Source of the DNA: RUG563 sp045590215 | GTDB lineage: Bacteria > Bacillota > Clostridia > Christensenellales > Aristaeellaceae | Reading direction: 5' to 3' | Assembly (NCBI GenBank): GCA_045590215.1 | Contig: JAZNQO010000018.1 | Coordinates: 1 to 49,369, forward strand | Length of the DNA stretch: 49,369 bases | Part shown: positions 41,695-49,345 of the stretch, piece after piece | Layout: each line of letters opens with the position of its first letter | Position numbering within the stretch: position 1 is the first letter of the stretch | The notes under the pieces: generated by a model | The model's input: only the letters and a program-made list of their open reading frames with translations | Database searches by the model: none | Told to the model about the DNA's origin: nothing | Position numbers and translations under genes: made by a program

Positions 41695-43170
41695 TTACAA
41701 TTCGGGCAGCGTTACCGCCTGATTCAGCGGCAGCAGCACCTTCTGCAAAATGCTCTTCCTTTCTTCATAGGGCAAATCCTGCAAGTAAATCACCTTTTCC
41801 ATATCGCCGATGGCCGTGCCGTCAAAGGGACGGGACGTGGATGCGTTTACGGTCAGGGCGATGGTGGCATCTGCCGCCACATCCATCCACACCAGATTCG
41901 CTTCCAGATGGGCAACGGACCCTTCGTTGCTGGTGGTGGTATATTTCATGTCAAGGGTGATGCGCTGGGCAGGATGATCCGTTTCGCTGTCCGGCTGCAA
42001 GGTCAATGTGCCCTGCATCAGCCGCTCCAGAATGTCCGTTTGCAGGGAATAGGTTTCCTCCATCTCCTGCCAGCTGCAAGTGAAATTATAGCCCGTGTGC
42101 TGCATTTCCCCGTTCATGGGGCGCACGTCCAAGGCGAAATTCCCCTGATACGTGCCGTCTGCAAGGGCGTTCACGGTAAAGGCGATCTTTTCCTGTTCTC
42201 CGCTTTCCAGCAGGAAGGAAATATCCCCTTTTCCTGTCAAATCAAAGGTGATCTGCGTCCATTTTTCAAAAGGCGCAAGGAAGGGAAGCAGCTGATCCAA
42301 AGTAGAATCCACATTGTCAAGGGGCAAAGAAATGCTGTCCAGCACCAATTCCCCGGTGCTGTCAAACCGGCGCACCACCTTCACTTCCCCCTCCAGCAGC
42401 GCATTTTCCACCATAGCGGCAAAGGCACTTTCCATCGCCGGGTGCAGATAAATTTCCGCTCCCGTGCCCTGCAGCACTTCGTTCAATACCGCCAGCGTTT
42501 CCGCATCCTGATAGAAGTTATGCAAAAGGGCCTTGATTTCCCCTTTCAGGGCATTGACGGGAATGGTGCAGGATAATTCGCTGTAAAGGGTGTCCCCTTC
42601 CTTGCCCATGGCCGTCCCGGCATAATCGTTCATCCAGACACTGATGATGGTTTCATATTTGGCAAGGCAAGCCTTGGCCCTTTCCTTCCACTCGGCGTCC
42701 GCACCCTCAAAAATTTCCAGCATTTCAAATATGCCGGGGGTCTTTTCTTCCTCTTCTTCAAAAAGAGCCAGCAGCTTTGTCACATCCGTGTCGAAAAGAT
42801 AATAGGTTTCGTCGCCTTCCGCATGATGATCCCAGATGGCAGCCGCTTCTTCATTATAAGTAAAGGAGAAGCCGTTTTCGCTGCCGTCCGGCAAAAGGCA
42901 GTTCACATAGCCGCCGTGAGGGTATCTGTTGGACGTGGAAACGCCAAAGGACATTTCGGTTCTTTGCAGCATATCCTTCAGCTTTTGAAAATCCGTTAGC
43001 TCCATAGCTTTAGTGCCGCTGCCGTTCACGGCAAAAGTTACCGTGCCTTTTACCGCATTCTGCTTTGCCTGCCCCCAGAATTTTTCATCCACGGTATAGC
43101 TTTCCGCCAGCGCAGGCATGCAAAGAGCCATCATCATGGCCGCCATCATCATGGCAATCCACCGCTTCAT
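41695..43170 (-). CDS. secreted protein of unknown family, array member 4
   Basis: A 491-residue exported protein. The signal peptide has an unusual run of methionines (M-K-R-W-I-A-M-M-M-A-A-M-M-M-A) and ends A-L-A before E-S. The mature part contains a hydrophobic/acidic mixture with D-S-I-S-L-P-L-D-N-V and I-T-F-D-L-T-G-K-G-D-I strands. It lacks the A-A-P-E motif of members 1-3 and ends L-N-Q-A-V-T-L-P-E-L. In its second half the strand order (a G-K-G-D segment, then a strand-turn-strand pattern) resembles member 5. The ATG overlaps the stop of member 5 (ATGA), so the two are translationally coupled. I see no catalytic motif. Confidence 0.78.
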   Translation of the reverse strand: MKRWIAMMMAAMMMALCMPALAESYTVDEKFWGQAKQNAVKGTVTFAVNGSGTKAMELTDFQKLKDMLQRTEMSFGVSTSNRYPHGGYVNCLLPDGSENGFSFTYNEEAAAIWDHHAEGDETYYLFDTDVTKLLALFEEEEEKTPGIFEMLEIFEGADAEWKERAKACLAKYETIISVWMNDYAGTAMGKEGDTLYSELSCTIPVNALKGEIKALLHNFYQDAETLAVLNEVLQGTGAEIYLHPAMESAFAAMVENALLEGEVKVVRRFDSTGELVLDSISLPLDNVDSTLDQLLPFLAPFEKWTQITFDLTGKGDISFLLESGEQEKIAFTVNALADGTYQGNFALDVRPMNGEMQHTGYNFTCSWQEMEETYSLQTDILERLMQGTLTLQPDSETDHPAQRITLDMKYTTTSNEGSVAHLEANLVWMDVAADATIALTVNASTSRPFDGTAIGDMEKVIYLQDLPYEERKSILQKVLLPLNQAVTLPEL

Positions 43171-44549
43171 GGCATTTCCTCCTCAATCATCCATTCCGTT
43201 CCCGGTTCTTCTTTTTCGGGCACAGGTACGGCCGTTTCCGTCATCCATGTGTCCGGGCGCAGGTCATGGGTCAAAAGCCACCGGTCTTCCATTGGCACAT
43301 CGTCCATCAGGTAAATCAGCGCACGCATCAGTACCGTTTCTTCGTGGTGCAGTGCCAATTTCGCTTCCTCCTGCGTCATACCTTTCAAGGAAATGATTTC
43401 GGTGTCCTTCCTCTCTGGCATGGCTGCGCCGTTTTTCATTTGCAGGGCAATTTCCGCCTGCAAAACCTGCTTCTTTTTTCCCTTCACCGTCACGATTACC
43501 GTGCCGTTTGTTCCGCTTGCTTCTTCCGTAAGCTCCGGCTTGGCTGTGATTATTTTGCCATCCTTTTCCCATGTGATTGTGCCGGAAAGGCTGTTCTTGC
43601 CCTGGCCTTTCTGCCGGGCAAGGTTCAGGGAAAAGGCTGCTTCATCCTTTTCGCCGTTCAGGTTTTTCAGCGTTTCCCAATTGAAAACATACGTTTCTTT
43701 TTCTTCCCGGATGCTTTCCTTCAGCGTGGCTTTCACCCGGAACTGATCCTGCCCTTTCAAGGCCTTGGCAGACAGTAAATAAGTGCCGCCCTTGCCTTTG
43801 GTGTAGCCGAAGGTCAGAGAAATCTTTCTTTCCGTGCCCTGCACCATGCCGTTTCCCGAAAGCTGTATGCCAAGGTCGCTTTCCTGTCTGTCATACAGCC
43901 GTTTCACGGTCACATCGCCAACAAATGCAGCATCCAGCAGGCTTTCCATTCCTTTTTCCCCGGTTCCGTCCGTGTAAAGAAAAGACCATGCCTTTTGCAT
44001 AAGTTTCGGCCAAAGGGCGTTCATCTGCTCCGCCGAAAAAATATAACGGTCGTAAAAGGGCGAGGCGGAGGTGTTTTCCAGATATGTTTCGTATTGAATC
44101 CGCTTGGGGGAAACGACGCTGTCCATCAGCGGATAGATTTCAGGAGCCGCCGCTCCATAAGCCTCCATGGAAAAGAAGGGCGATGCTTCCTTTTCCGTTT
44201 GCCCGGTCAGCAGCATCAAAGCGTCGGGAGCATCCGGGGTGGTTTCATAGCAGGCGGTATCGGAGAAGGTCACAAATACACATCCTTCCCCTTCCTGCCT
44301 GTCTATCGTCCACATCACTTTCCCATCAATCAGAAGCTCCGTTCTTTCTCTTTCCCCGTCCGTCATTTCCCGGAGGGTGAGCCTTTGCAAAATCTGATTG
44401 GCCGCTTCAAGGGATTTTTCCGAAAGCGTCTGGCTTTGCAGGATTTTCCCCTGAAGGGACACTTGCAGGGTTTCTTCTGCCTGCCCTGATGCCAATAAGC
44501 ACATCAGCAAAAGCAAAACCCCGGCCACTCTCCAAAATCTCATCTTCAC
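43167..44549 (-). CDS. secreted or membrane-attached protein of unknown family, array member 5
   Basis: A 460-residue protein with a signal peptide or anchor (about residues 6-26, V-A-G-V-L-L-L-L-M-C-L-L-A-S-G) ending near Q-A before E-E. The region after it (L-Q-R-L-T-L-R-E-M-T-D-G-E-R) and the strand-rich middle (L-S-G-N-G-M-V-Q-G-T) recall member 4. The C-terminal part is lysine-rich (V-K-G-K-K-K-Q-V-L-Q-A-E) and ends in an acidic tail E-E-E-M-P. I place the start at GTG 44549, five bases after AAAGGA; ATG 44543 is possible and the frame is open to 44579. It is the first gene of its unit and overlaps member 4. The function is unknown. Confidence 0.76.
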   Translation of the reverse strand: MKMRFWRVAGVLLLLMCLLASGQAEETLQVSLQGKILQSQTLSEKSLEAANQILQRLTLREMTDGERERTELLIDGKVMWTIDRQEGEGCVFVTFSDTACYETTPDAPDALMLLTGQTEKEASPFFSMEAYGAAAPEIYPLMDSVVSPKRIQYETYLENTSASPFYDRYIFSAEQMNALWPKLMQKAWSFLYTDGTGEKGMESLLDAAFVGDVTVKRLYDRQESDLGIQLSGNGMVQGTERKISLTFGYTKGKGGTYLLSAKALKGQDQFRVKATLKESIREEKETYVFNWETLKNLNGEKDEAAFSLNLARQKGQGKNSLSGTITWEKDGKIITAKPELTEEASGTNGTVIVTVKGKKKQVLQAEIALQMKNGAAMPERKDTEIISLKGMTQEEAKLALHHEETVLMRALIYLMDDVPMEDRWLLTHDLRPDTWMTETAVPVPEKEEPGTEWMIEEEMP

Positions 44550-44593
44550 GGATATCCTTTCTGCCTTTTGCTTTTCCAATCAATAACCAGATT

Positions 44594-44601
44594 ATTATAC
44601 A
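44594..44601 (-). promoter_or_regulatory. extended -10 promoter of array members 5 and 4
   Basis: Minus strand TGTATAAT (44601-44594) lies about 45 bases before the GTG start. The -35 region is only T-rich, so this rests on the extended -10 form. The remaining divergent gap, about 44602-44745, shows nothing else I can name. Confidence 0.5.
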
Positions 44602-44745
44602 TGATATCCAAAGAAAAGAAAAGCCTTTTCCGCTTCCCCCTCCCTTTCAGTTTACCACCCCCTTTCTTCCCCGTCAACGCTTTCTCCTGCCCTCTATGGC
44701 AAATTTACAATTCCTTTTCATTTGCCATCTGCGCCCCTTCTGCGA

Positions 44746-44775
44746 TTGACAAATTGCGCACATTTGTTCTATAAT
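44746..44775 (+). promoter_or_regulatory. ruvCAB promoter with LexA/DinR-like box
   Basis: TTGACA (44746-44751), 18 bases, TATAAT (44770-44775). GCACATTTGTTC at 44758-44769 sits in the spacer and touches the -10 box; it differs by one base from the GAAC-N4-GTTC core of the Gram-positive SOS box. A repressor there would block RNA polymerase. SOS control of ruv genes is known in Bacillus, so the inference is reasonable. Confidence 0.75.
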
Positions 44776-44803
44776 AAGTAGATTATTGAAATGGAGGCGC
44801 ATT

Positions 44804-45298
44804 ATGCGCATTATTGGAATTGACCCTGGGCTTGCCACCATGGGATGGGGCGTGATTGATACAGACGGCCGGAAGAATGTGCTGGTGCAAGCCGGCTGTG
44901 TGCTGACCCCTGCGGATATGCCCATGCACGAAAGGCTGCACAAGATTTTTGTGGATACCAGTGCCCTTTTGTGTACCTATGCGCCGGACGAAGTGGTGTT
45001 TGAAGAGCTCTTTTTTGCAAGGAATGTCACCACCGCCCTGAACGTGGGTGCCGCCCGCGGGTGTGCGCTGTGCGCCTGCTCGGAGTTTGGCAAGCCCATG
45101 TATGAATACACCCCCATGCAAATCAAGCAGGCCGTCACCGGCTATGGCAAGGCGGATAAAAAGCAGGTGCAGCAGATGGTAAAAATGATGCTGAACCTGC
45201 CCGATATCATCAGGCCCGACGATGCCGCCGATGCCGTGGCTGCCGCCCTCACCCATGCTGCCTCCGGCAGAATGCGAGAACAATTCCGGATGAAATAA
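44804..45298 (+). CDS. ruvC: Holliday junction endonuclease RuvC
   Basis: Resolves four-way junctions during recombinational repair, acting as a dimer with RuvAB. The 164-residue protein has the acidic catalytic residues in G-I-D-P-G-L-A (D7 region), F-E-E-L-F-F (about 66-71) and the C-terminal R-P-D-D-A-A-D-A-V-A-A-A. Start at ATG 44804, preceded by TGGAGG; the in-frame ATG six codons earlier lies on the ribosome site. The promoter upstream carries an SOS-like box. ruvA follows after 15 bases, so ruvC, ruvA and ruvB make one unit. Confidence 0.97.
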   Translation: MRIIGIDPGLATMGWGVIDTDGRKNVLVQAGCVLTPADMPMHERLHKIFVDTSALLCTYAPDEVVFEELFFARNVTTALNVGAARGCALCACSEFGKPMYEYTPMQIKQAVTGYGKADKKQVQQMVKMMLNLPDIIRPDDAADAVAAALTHAASGRMREQFRMK

Positions 45299-45313
45299 AG
45301 GAGGATGCCTTTC

Positions 45314-45916
45314 ATGTATGCCTATCTGAACGGAAAAGTGGCCGATAAAGGCCTGAACGAACTGGTTTTGGATGTAAACGGCGTGGGCTATCTTCTCTCT
45401 GTCAGCATGACCACCCTGCAGGATACGCCGCCTGCCGGAGAGAATATGAAAGTATACACCTATCTTTCCGTCCGGGAAGATGCCATGGAATTATACGGCT
45501 TTTCCACCAAAGAAGAAAAAGCCATGTTTCTAAAGCTCATGTCCGTCAGCGGCATCGGCCCCAAGCTGGCCTTGGCCATTCTGGGCTCCATGCCCCTGCG
45601 CGATCTTTCCCTCGCCATCGTTACCGGGGACGTCACTTCCCTTTCCCGCGCCCCCGGCGTGGGCAAAAAAACCGCCCAGCGCATTGCACTGGAGCTGAAA
45701 GAAAAGGTTTCCGAAAGCGATTTCGGCGATGCCCCCGTGAACCACACTGCCTTTACCCCCGTGCAGGAAGATGCCGCCACCGAAGCCTTGGCCGCCCTGC
45801 AAGCCCTTGGCTATACCGCCGCCGAAGCCGCCCGTGCCATTTCCCAGGTGCGTGGGCAAAGCGACAAGGCTAACGATCTTGTCCGGCTGGCTCTGCGCAA
45901 TATGGCTGGAATGTAA
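45314..45916 (+). CDS. ruvA: Holliday junction branch migration protein RuvA
   Basis: Forms the tetramer that holds the junction open for RuvB. The 200-residue protein has the N-terminal OB-fold (opening M-Y-A-Y-L-N-G-K-V-A), the two helix-hairpin-helix motifs (V-S-G-I-G-P-K-L-A and A-P-G-V-G-K-K-T-A-Q-R-I near 75-125) and a C-terminal RuvB-binding domain with L-Q-A-L-G-Y-T-A-A-E-A. Start at ATG 45314, nine bases after AGGAGG; the in-frame ATG at 45305 lies on the ribosome site. ruvB follows after 36 bases. Confidence 0.97.
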   Translation: MYAYLNGKVADKGLNELVLDVNGVGYLLSVSMTTLQDTPPAGENMKVYTYLSVREDAMELYGFSTKEEKAMFLKLMSVSGIGPKLALAILGSMPLRDLSLAIVTGDVTSLSRAPGVGKKTAQRIALELKEKVSESDFGDAPVNHTAFTPVQEDAATEALAALQALGYTAAEAARAISQVRGQSDKANDLVRLALRNMAGM

Positions 45917-45952
45917 TTTCTTTTCAAGCAAAAAATTGGGAGGATATGTTTC

Positions 45953-46996
45953 ATGGATGATCGTCTGGTTATGAGCGGCATGCGGCAGGAAGACGAAGAT
46001 ATTGAGCTTTCCCTGCGGCCGCATCATTTAAGAGAATACATCGGTCAGGATGCAGTGAAAAACAGCTTGAGCATCTATATTTCCGCTGCGCTGAAGCGGC
46101 ATGATGCCTTGGATCATATTCTGCTCTATGGCCCGCCCGGCCTTGGTAAAACCACCCTTGCCTGCATCGTGGCCGCCGAAATGGGGCAAAACATCCGGGT
46201 CACATCCGGCCCGGCCATTGAACGCCCCGGAGATTTAGCCTCCATTTTAACCAACCTGAACGCCGGGGATATTCTCTTCATTGACGAGATTCACCGCCTT
46301 TCCCGTGCCGTGGAAGAAGTATTGTACCCGGCTATGGAAGATTATGCCCTGGATATCATGATCGGCAAAGGCCCCACCGCCCGTTCCATGCGGCTGGATT
46401 TGCCGAAATTCACCTTGGTGGGTGCCACCACCCGTGCAGGCAGGCTTTCCGCCCCCTTGCGTGACCGTTTTGGCATCGTATTCCGGCTGCAGATGTATTC
46501 GCCGCAGGAGCTTTCCCAGATCGTCGCCCGTTCCGCAGGCATCCTCGGCATGCCCTATGACGACGACGGCATTCTGGAAATCGCCAAGCGCAGCCGAGGC
46601 ACACCCCGCATTGCCAACCGGCTCTTAAAGCGTGTGCGGGATTATGCGCAGGTGCGTGGCAATGGCCGCATCACGGCGCAGGTAGCCGCCGAAAGCCTGC
46701 AAATGCAGGATGTGGACGATCTGGGTCTGGACCGGGTGGACAGAGCCCTGCTTTCCGCCATGATTGATAAATTCAGCGGCGGTCCTGTGGGGCTGGACAC
46801 CCTGGCCGCTGTTACCGGCGAAGATGCCGTGACCATCGAAGATGTGTATGAGCCGTATCTGATGCAGCTGGGCTTCATCATGCGTACGCCTCGTGGCCGT
46901 GTGTGCACTCCGGCGGCTTATGAGCATCTGGGCAAAACACCCCCGGCCATCAAGCCCGAAACCACCATCGAAACCGAGCAGACCCAATTATTCTGA
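45953..46996 (+). CDS. ruvB: Holliday junction branch migration helicase RuvB
   Basis: AAA+ motor that pumps DNA through the RuvA-bound junction. The 347-residue protein has an N-terminal L-R-P-H-H-L-R-E-Y-I-G-Q, Walker A G-P-P-G-L-G-K-T-T near 61-69, Walker B I-D-E-I-H-R near 110-115, sensor G-A-T-T-R-A-G, the arginine finger area S-R-G-T-P-R-I-A-N-R, and a winged-helix end with R-T-P-R-G-R. ATG with GGGAGGA ten bases upstream. It is the third gene of the ruv unit; an acetyltransferase and queA follow. Confidence 0.98.
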   Translation: MDDRLVMSGMRQEDEDIELSLRPHHLREYIGQDAVKNSLSIYISAALKRHDALDHILLYGPPGLGKTTLACIVAAEMGQNIRVTSGPAIERPGDLASILTNLNAGDILFIDEIHRLSRAVEEVLYPAMEDYALDIMIGKGPTARSMRLDLPKFTLVGATTRAGRLSAPLRDRFGIVFRLQMYSPQELSQIVARSAGILGMPYDDDGILEIAKRSRGTPRIANRLLKRVRDYAQVRGNGRITAQVAAESLQMQDVDDLGLDRVDRALLSAMIDKFSGGPVGLDTLAAVTGEDAVTIEDVYEPYLMQLGFIMRTPRGRVCTPAAYEHLGKTPPAIKPETTIETEQTQLF

Positions 46997-47019
46997 CGCA
47001 GAAGGGAATTTATTGCCTT

Positions 47020-47526
47020 ATGAACATTCGTCCGGCAGTTTCTGCCGATTTGCCCCGCATTCTGGAAATTTACGATATTGGCCGGGCGTATATGCGCTCC
47101 ACCGGCAATATGCAGCAATGGGCTGGCGGTTTTCCCCACGAAGAGCTTTTGAAAAACGATATTAAAAAGCAGCAGCTGTTCGTCTGCGAAGACGAGCAGG
47201 GCATCCACGGCGTGTTTGCCTTCATTCTGGGCATAGACCCCACCTACGGCATCATCGAAGACGGTGAGTGGCCCAATAACAAGCCCTACGGCACCATTCA
47301 CCGCATCGCCTCCGACGGCACCATCAAAGGGCTTGTGGGGCTTGCCAAGGGCTTTGGCATGCAGTTCATCGACGAAATCCGGGTGGACACCCATAGCGAT
47401 AACCACACCATGCAGCATGTGGTGCAGAAAAACGGCTTCCGCCGCTGCGGCATCATTTTTTTAGAAAACGGCGATCCCCGGATTGCCTATCAATGGTCAA
47501 AGGAAAAGGAACATGAAAACATCTGA
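47020..47526 (+). CDS. GNAT-family N-acetyltransferase
   Basis: A 168-residue acetyltransferase inserted between ruvB and queA. It opens M-N-I-R-P-A-V-S-A-D-L-P-R-I (the usual first strand and helix), carries F-V-C-E-D-E-Q-G-I-H-G-V-F-A-F in the core, and ends with motif B-like V-V-Q-K-N-G-F-R-R-C-G. The R-x-x-G-x-G/A pyrophosphate loop is not clearly visible; the place is taken by G-T-I-K-G-L-V-G-L-A-K-G-F, so acetyl-CoA binding is plausible but not certain. The substrate is unknown. The ribosome site is weak (AAGGGAA). Its last 14 bases overlap the queA start, so translation is probably coupled. Confidence 0.82.
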   Translation: MNIRPAVSADLPRILEIYDIGRAYMRSTGNMQQWAGGFPHEELLKNDIKKQQLFVCEDEQGIHGVFAFILGIDPTYGIIEDGEWPNNKPYGTIHRIASDGTIKGLVGLAKGFGMQFIDEIRVDTHSDNHTMQHVVQKNGFRRCGIIFLENGDPRIAYQWSKEKEHENI

Positions 47527-48538
47527 TTTTTATTATGACCTGCCGGAGCGGCTCATTGCCCAGACCCCGGCGCAGCCCCGTGATGCCGCCCGGATGATGG
47601 TCATCCACAGGGATACCGGGCTCCATGAAGATAAAATTTTCCGGGATCTTCCTTCTTATCTTCGCCCCGGCGATGTGATGGTCATCAACCACACCAAAGT
47701 GCTGCCTGCCCGGCTCCTTGGCGTAAAGGAAGATACCGGCGTTCCGGTGGAAGTGCTGCTGCTCAAGCGTGTGGATAAGGACAGCTGGGAAACGCTGGTG
47801 CGCCCCGGAAGACGCTTGAAAAAAGGCGTCACGGTATCCTTTGGCGATGACCTCCTTCGCTGCGAAATCGGCGATACCACCGCTGCAGGCGGCAGGATCG
47901 TCACCTTTATGTATGACGGCGTTTTTGAGGAACTTTTGGATCGCTTGGGCGAAATGCCCCTGCCCCCTTACATCCACGAAAAATTAGATGACCCTACCCA
48001 GTATCAAACCATCTACGCCAAAGAAGAAGGCAGTGCCGCCGCCCCCACAGCCGGGCTCCACTTTACCGAAGAAGTGATGCAGCGCATCCGGGAGAAGGGC
48101 GTGGAAATCGTGCCCGTGCTGCTCCATGTGGGGCTTGGCACATTCCGACCGGTGAAGGTTGAGGATGTGAGCGAGCATGTGATGCACTCGGAATACTGGC
48201 AGGTGACAGAAGAAGCAGCGGAGAAAATCAATGCCGCAAGAAGAAACGGCGGCCGCATCATCTGCATCGGCACCACCTCCGTGCGCACTTTGGAAACCGC
48301 AGCGGATGAAAATGGCATCGTCCATCCCGGCATGGGCATGACCAATATCTTCATCACCCCCGGCGTAAAGATGAAAGCAACGGATGTGCTGCTCACCAAT
48401 TTCCATCTGCCGGAGAGCACGCTGCTCATGCTGGTTTCCGCCATGATGGGGCAAACGGAAGCACTGAATGCTTATCAAGAAGCCGTGGAAAAGGAATATC
48501 GTTTCTTCTCATTTGGCGATTGCATGCTGATTTTATAA
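47513..48538 (+). CDS. queA: S-adenosylmethionine:tRNA ribosyltransferase-isomerase
   Basis: Adds the epoxycyclopentanediol ring from SAM to 7-aminomethyl-7-deazaguanine in tRNA, the next-to-last step of queuosine synthesis. The 341-residue protein starts F-Y-Y-D-L-P-E-R-L-I-A-Q-T-P, carries R-P-G-R-R-L-K-K-G and P-P-Y-I-H, and the signature block A-A-P-T-A-G-L-H-F-T, followed by H-V-G-L-G-T-F-R-P-V; near the end is T-N-F-H-L-P-E-S-T-L. Start at ATG 47513 after AAGGAAAAGGAAC. ruvA-ruvB-queA order is common; the usual follower tgt is not present here. The next gene comes after a new promoter. Confidence 0.97.
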   Translation: MKTSDFYYDLPERLIAQTPAQPRDAARMMVIHRDTGLHEDKIFRDLPSYLRPGDVMVINHTKVLPARLLGVKEDTGVPVEVLLLKRVDKDSWETLVRPGRRLKKGVTVSFGDDLLRCEIGDTTAAGGRIVTFMYDGVFEELLDRLGEMPLPPYIHEKLDDPTQYQTIYAKEEGSAAAPTAGLHFTEEVMQRIREKGVEIVPVLLHVGLGTFRPVKVEDVSEHVMHSEYWQVTEEAAEKINAARRNGGRIICIGTTSVRTLETAADENGIVHPGMGMTNIFITPGVKMKATDVLLTNFHLPESTLLMLVSAMMGQTEALNAYQEAVEKEYRFFSFGDCMLIL

Positions 48539-48540
48539 GC

Positions 48541-48630
48541 ACTTTTCCTTACTTTTTTGTACTTTTCCGTACTTTTTTCGCATTTATCCGAAAATTTACA
48601 AGAAATTCCGGAAAATAATCGAAAAAACCC
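48541..48630. promoter_or_regulatory. helically phased A/T tracts upstream of a promoter
   Basis: Four near-identical ten-base units (ACTTTTCCTT, ACTTTTTTGT, ACTTTTCCGT, ACTTTTTTCG; 48541-48580) are followed by A/T runs at about 582, 591, 603, 612 and 622 (plus 48000). Runs repeated with the helix pitch are known to bend DNA. The array ends exactly at the -35 box of the following promoter, where it could act as an UP-element or bent activator region. No terminator for queA is seen. Confidence 0.6.
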
Positions 48631-48659
48631 TTGCGTTTCTTGAAAAAAGGGCATATAAT
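48631..48659 (+). promoter_or_regulatory. promoter of the structured RNA and zinc-ribbon gene
   Basis: TTGCGT (48631-48636), 17 bases, TATAAT (48654-48659). Transcription would start near 48666, directly at the closing stem of the putative RNA. Confidence 0.85.
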
Positions 48660-48664
48660 GACGG

Positions 48665-48914
48665 CGGTTGATTATACGGGTCTGTGGTTGCAAGCCGATG
48701 CCAGTCGCAGGCAAAGCGGTCCACGTAACCCGGCCAAAGCGCCGGTGAGCATGGTGCGGTTTAGAGGTAAGACCGTCCGGGGTAAAGACGACTCCGTTTT
48801 CGCAGTCACCTGTCGAAAAGGAAGCCGAAGACCTCGAGAGGAGTGCGTGAGGGCACTGATCGTGCAGAGCTACCTCCCAGACGGCGAGTGTGGGGTCAAA
48901 GACCAGGTCAGCCG
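48665..48914 (+). ncRNA. putative structured RNA leader (possibly raiA-like)
   Basis: Some 250 bases that begin and end in a long-range stem: CGGTTGA (48665-48671) pairs with TCAGCCG (48908-48914). Inside are CGGGT/ACCCG (48677-48681 with 48728-48732) continued by GTGG/CCAC (48684-48687 with 48721-48724), CGGT/ACCG (48757-48760 with 48772-48775), GACT/AGTC (48790-48793 with 48804-48807) extended by GAC/GTC, and AGTGC/GCACT (48842-48846 with 48853-48857). Promoter, start point and first stem coincide. It lies 43 bases before the ATG of a zinc-ribbon gene. Size, phylum and position remind me of the raiA RNA motif, but I cannot confirm this. It is not RNase P, tmRNA, 6S or SRP RNA by their known motifs. 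Confidence 0.65.
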
Positions 48915-48957
48915 GAGAAAACAGCCTACTTCAAATTTTTTCAGGGGGTTCCAAACC

Positions 48958-49239
48958 ATGTACGAAGACAAGACGCTGGTATGCAAAGACTGCGGCAATG
49001 AGTTCATTTTCTCTGCCGGTGAACAGGCGTTCTACGCCGAGAAGGGCTTCCAGAATGAGCCCACCCGCTGCCGTGACTGCCGCATGGCCCGCAAGGCTTC
49101 CCGTCCTGCTGCCGGCGCTCCTCGCGAGATGTTCGACGCCGTGTGCGCCGAGTGCGGTCAGCCCACCAAGGTTCCCTTCCAGCCCCGTGAGGATCGTCCC
49201 GTGTTCTGCAGCGCTTGCTTCGCTGCTCGTCGTGGCTGA
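48958..49239 (+). CDS. zinc-ribbon domain protein
   Basis: A 93-residue cytoplasmic protein with two zinc-binding units. The first, D-K-T-L-V-C-K-D-C-G-N-E-F with R-C-R-D-C-R (C9, C12 and about C38, C41), is the probable zinc-ribbon domain found in many clostridial proteins. The second has C-A-E-C-G-Q with F-C-S-A-C-F (about 66-88). A short linker rich in A, P and R joins them. Such proteins are thought to bind nucleic acid, but no function is established that I know. The ATG lies nine bases after AGGGGG. Its codons are very biased to C- and G-ending forms, like highly expressed genes, fitting the strong promoter. The long structured leader suggests RNA-level control, or a separate RNA co-transcribed with it. 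Confidence 0.85.
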   Translation: MYEDKTLVCKDCGNEFIFSAGEQAFYAEKGFQNEPTRCRDCRMARKASRPAAGAPREMFDAVCAECGQPTKVPFQPREDRPVFCSACFAARRG

Positions 49240-49271
49240 TTGACCCTCTGATTCTGGCTTCATGCCAAAAG

Positions 49272-49298
49272 AAGGCTCCCTCTTGCGAGGGAGCCTTT
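49272..49298 (+). terminator. terminator of the zinc-ribbon gene
   Basis: AAGGCTCCCTC (49272-49282) pairs perfectly with GAGGGAGCCTT (49287-49297) over TTGC. An outer inverted repeat (TCATGCCAA and TTGGCATGA) can extend the stem on both sides. Confidence 0.8.
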
Positions 49299-49310
49299 CA
49301 TGTTGGCATG

Positions 49311-49336
49311 AAAAAAGCCCGCAACCAACGCTGCGG
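49311..49336 (-). terminator. terminator of the tRNA-Ser gene
   Basis: Minus strand: CCGCA (49336-49332) pairs with TGCGG (49323-49319), followed by GC and six T residues (49316-49311). It lies downstream of the tRNA on the minus strand. Confidence 0.7.
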
Positions 49337-49345
49337 ACCCATGTG

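Noticed and set aside
48631..48957. In-frame 5' extension of the zinc-ribbon gene to 202 codons
   Set aside because: It would include the promoter itself and the structured RNA; the ATG at 48958 has a proper ribosome site and begins the conserved part.
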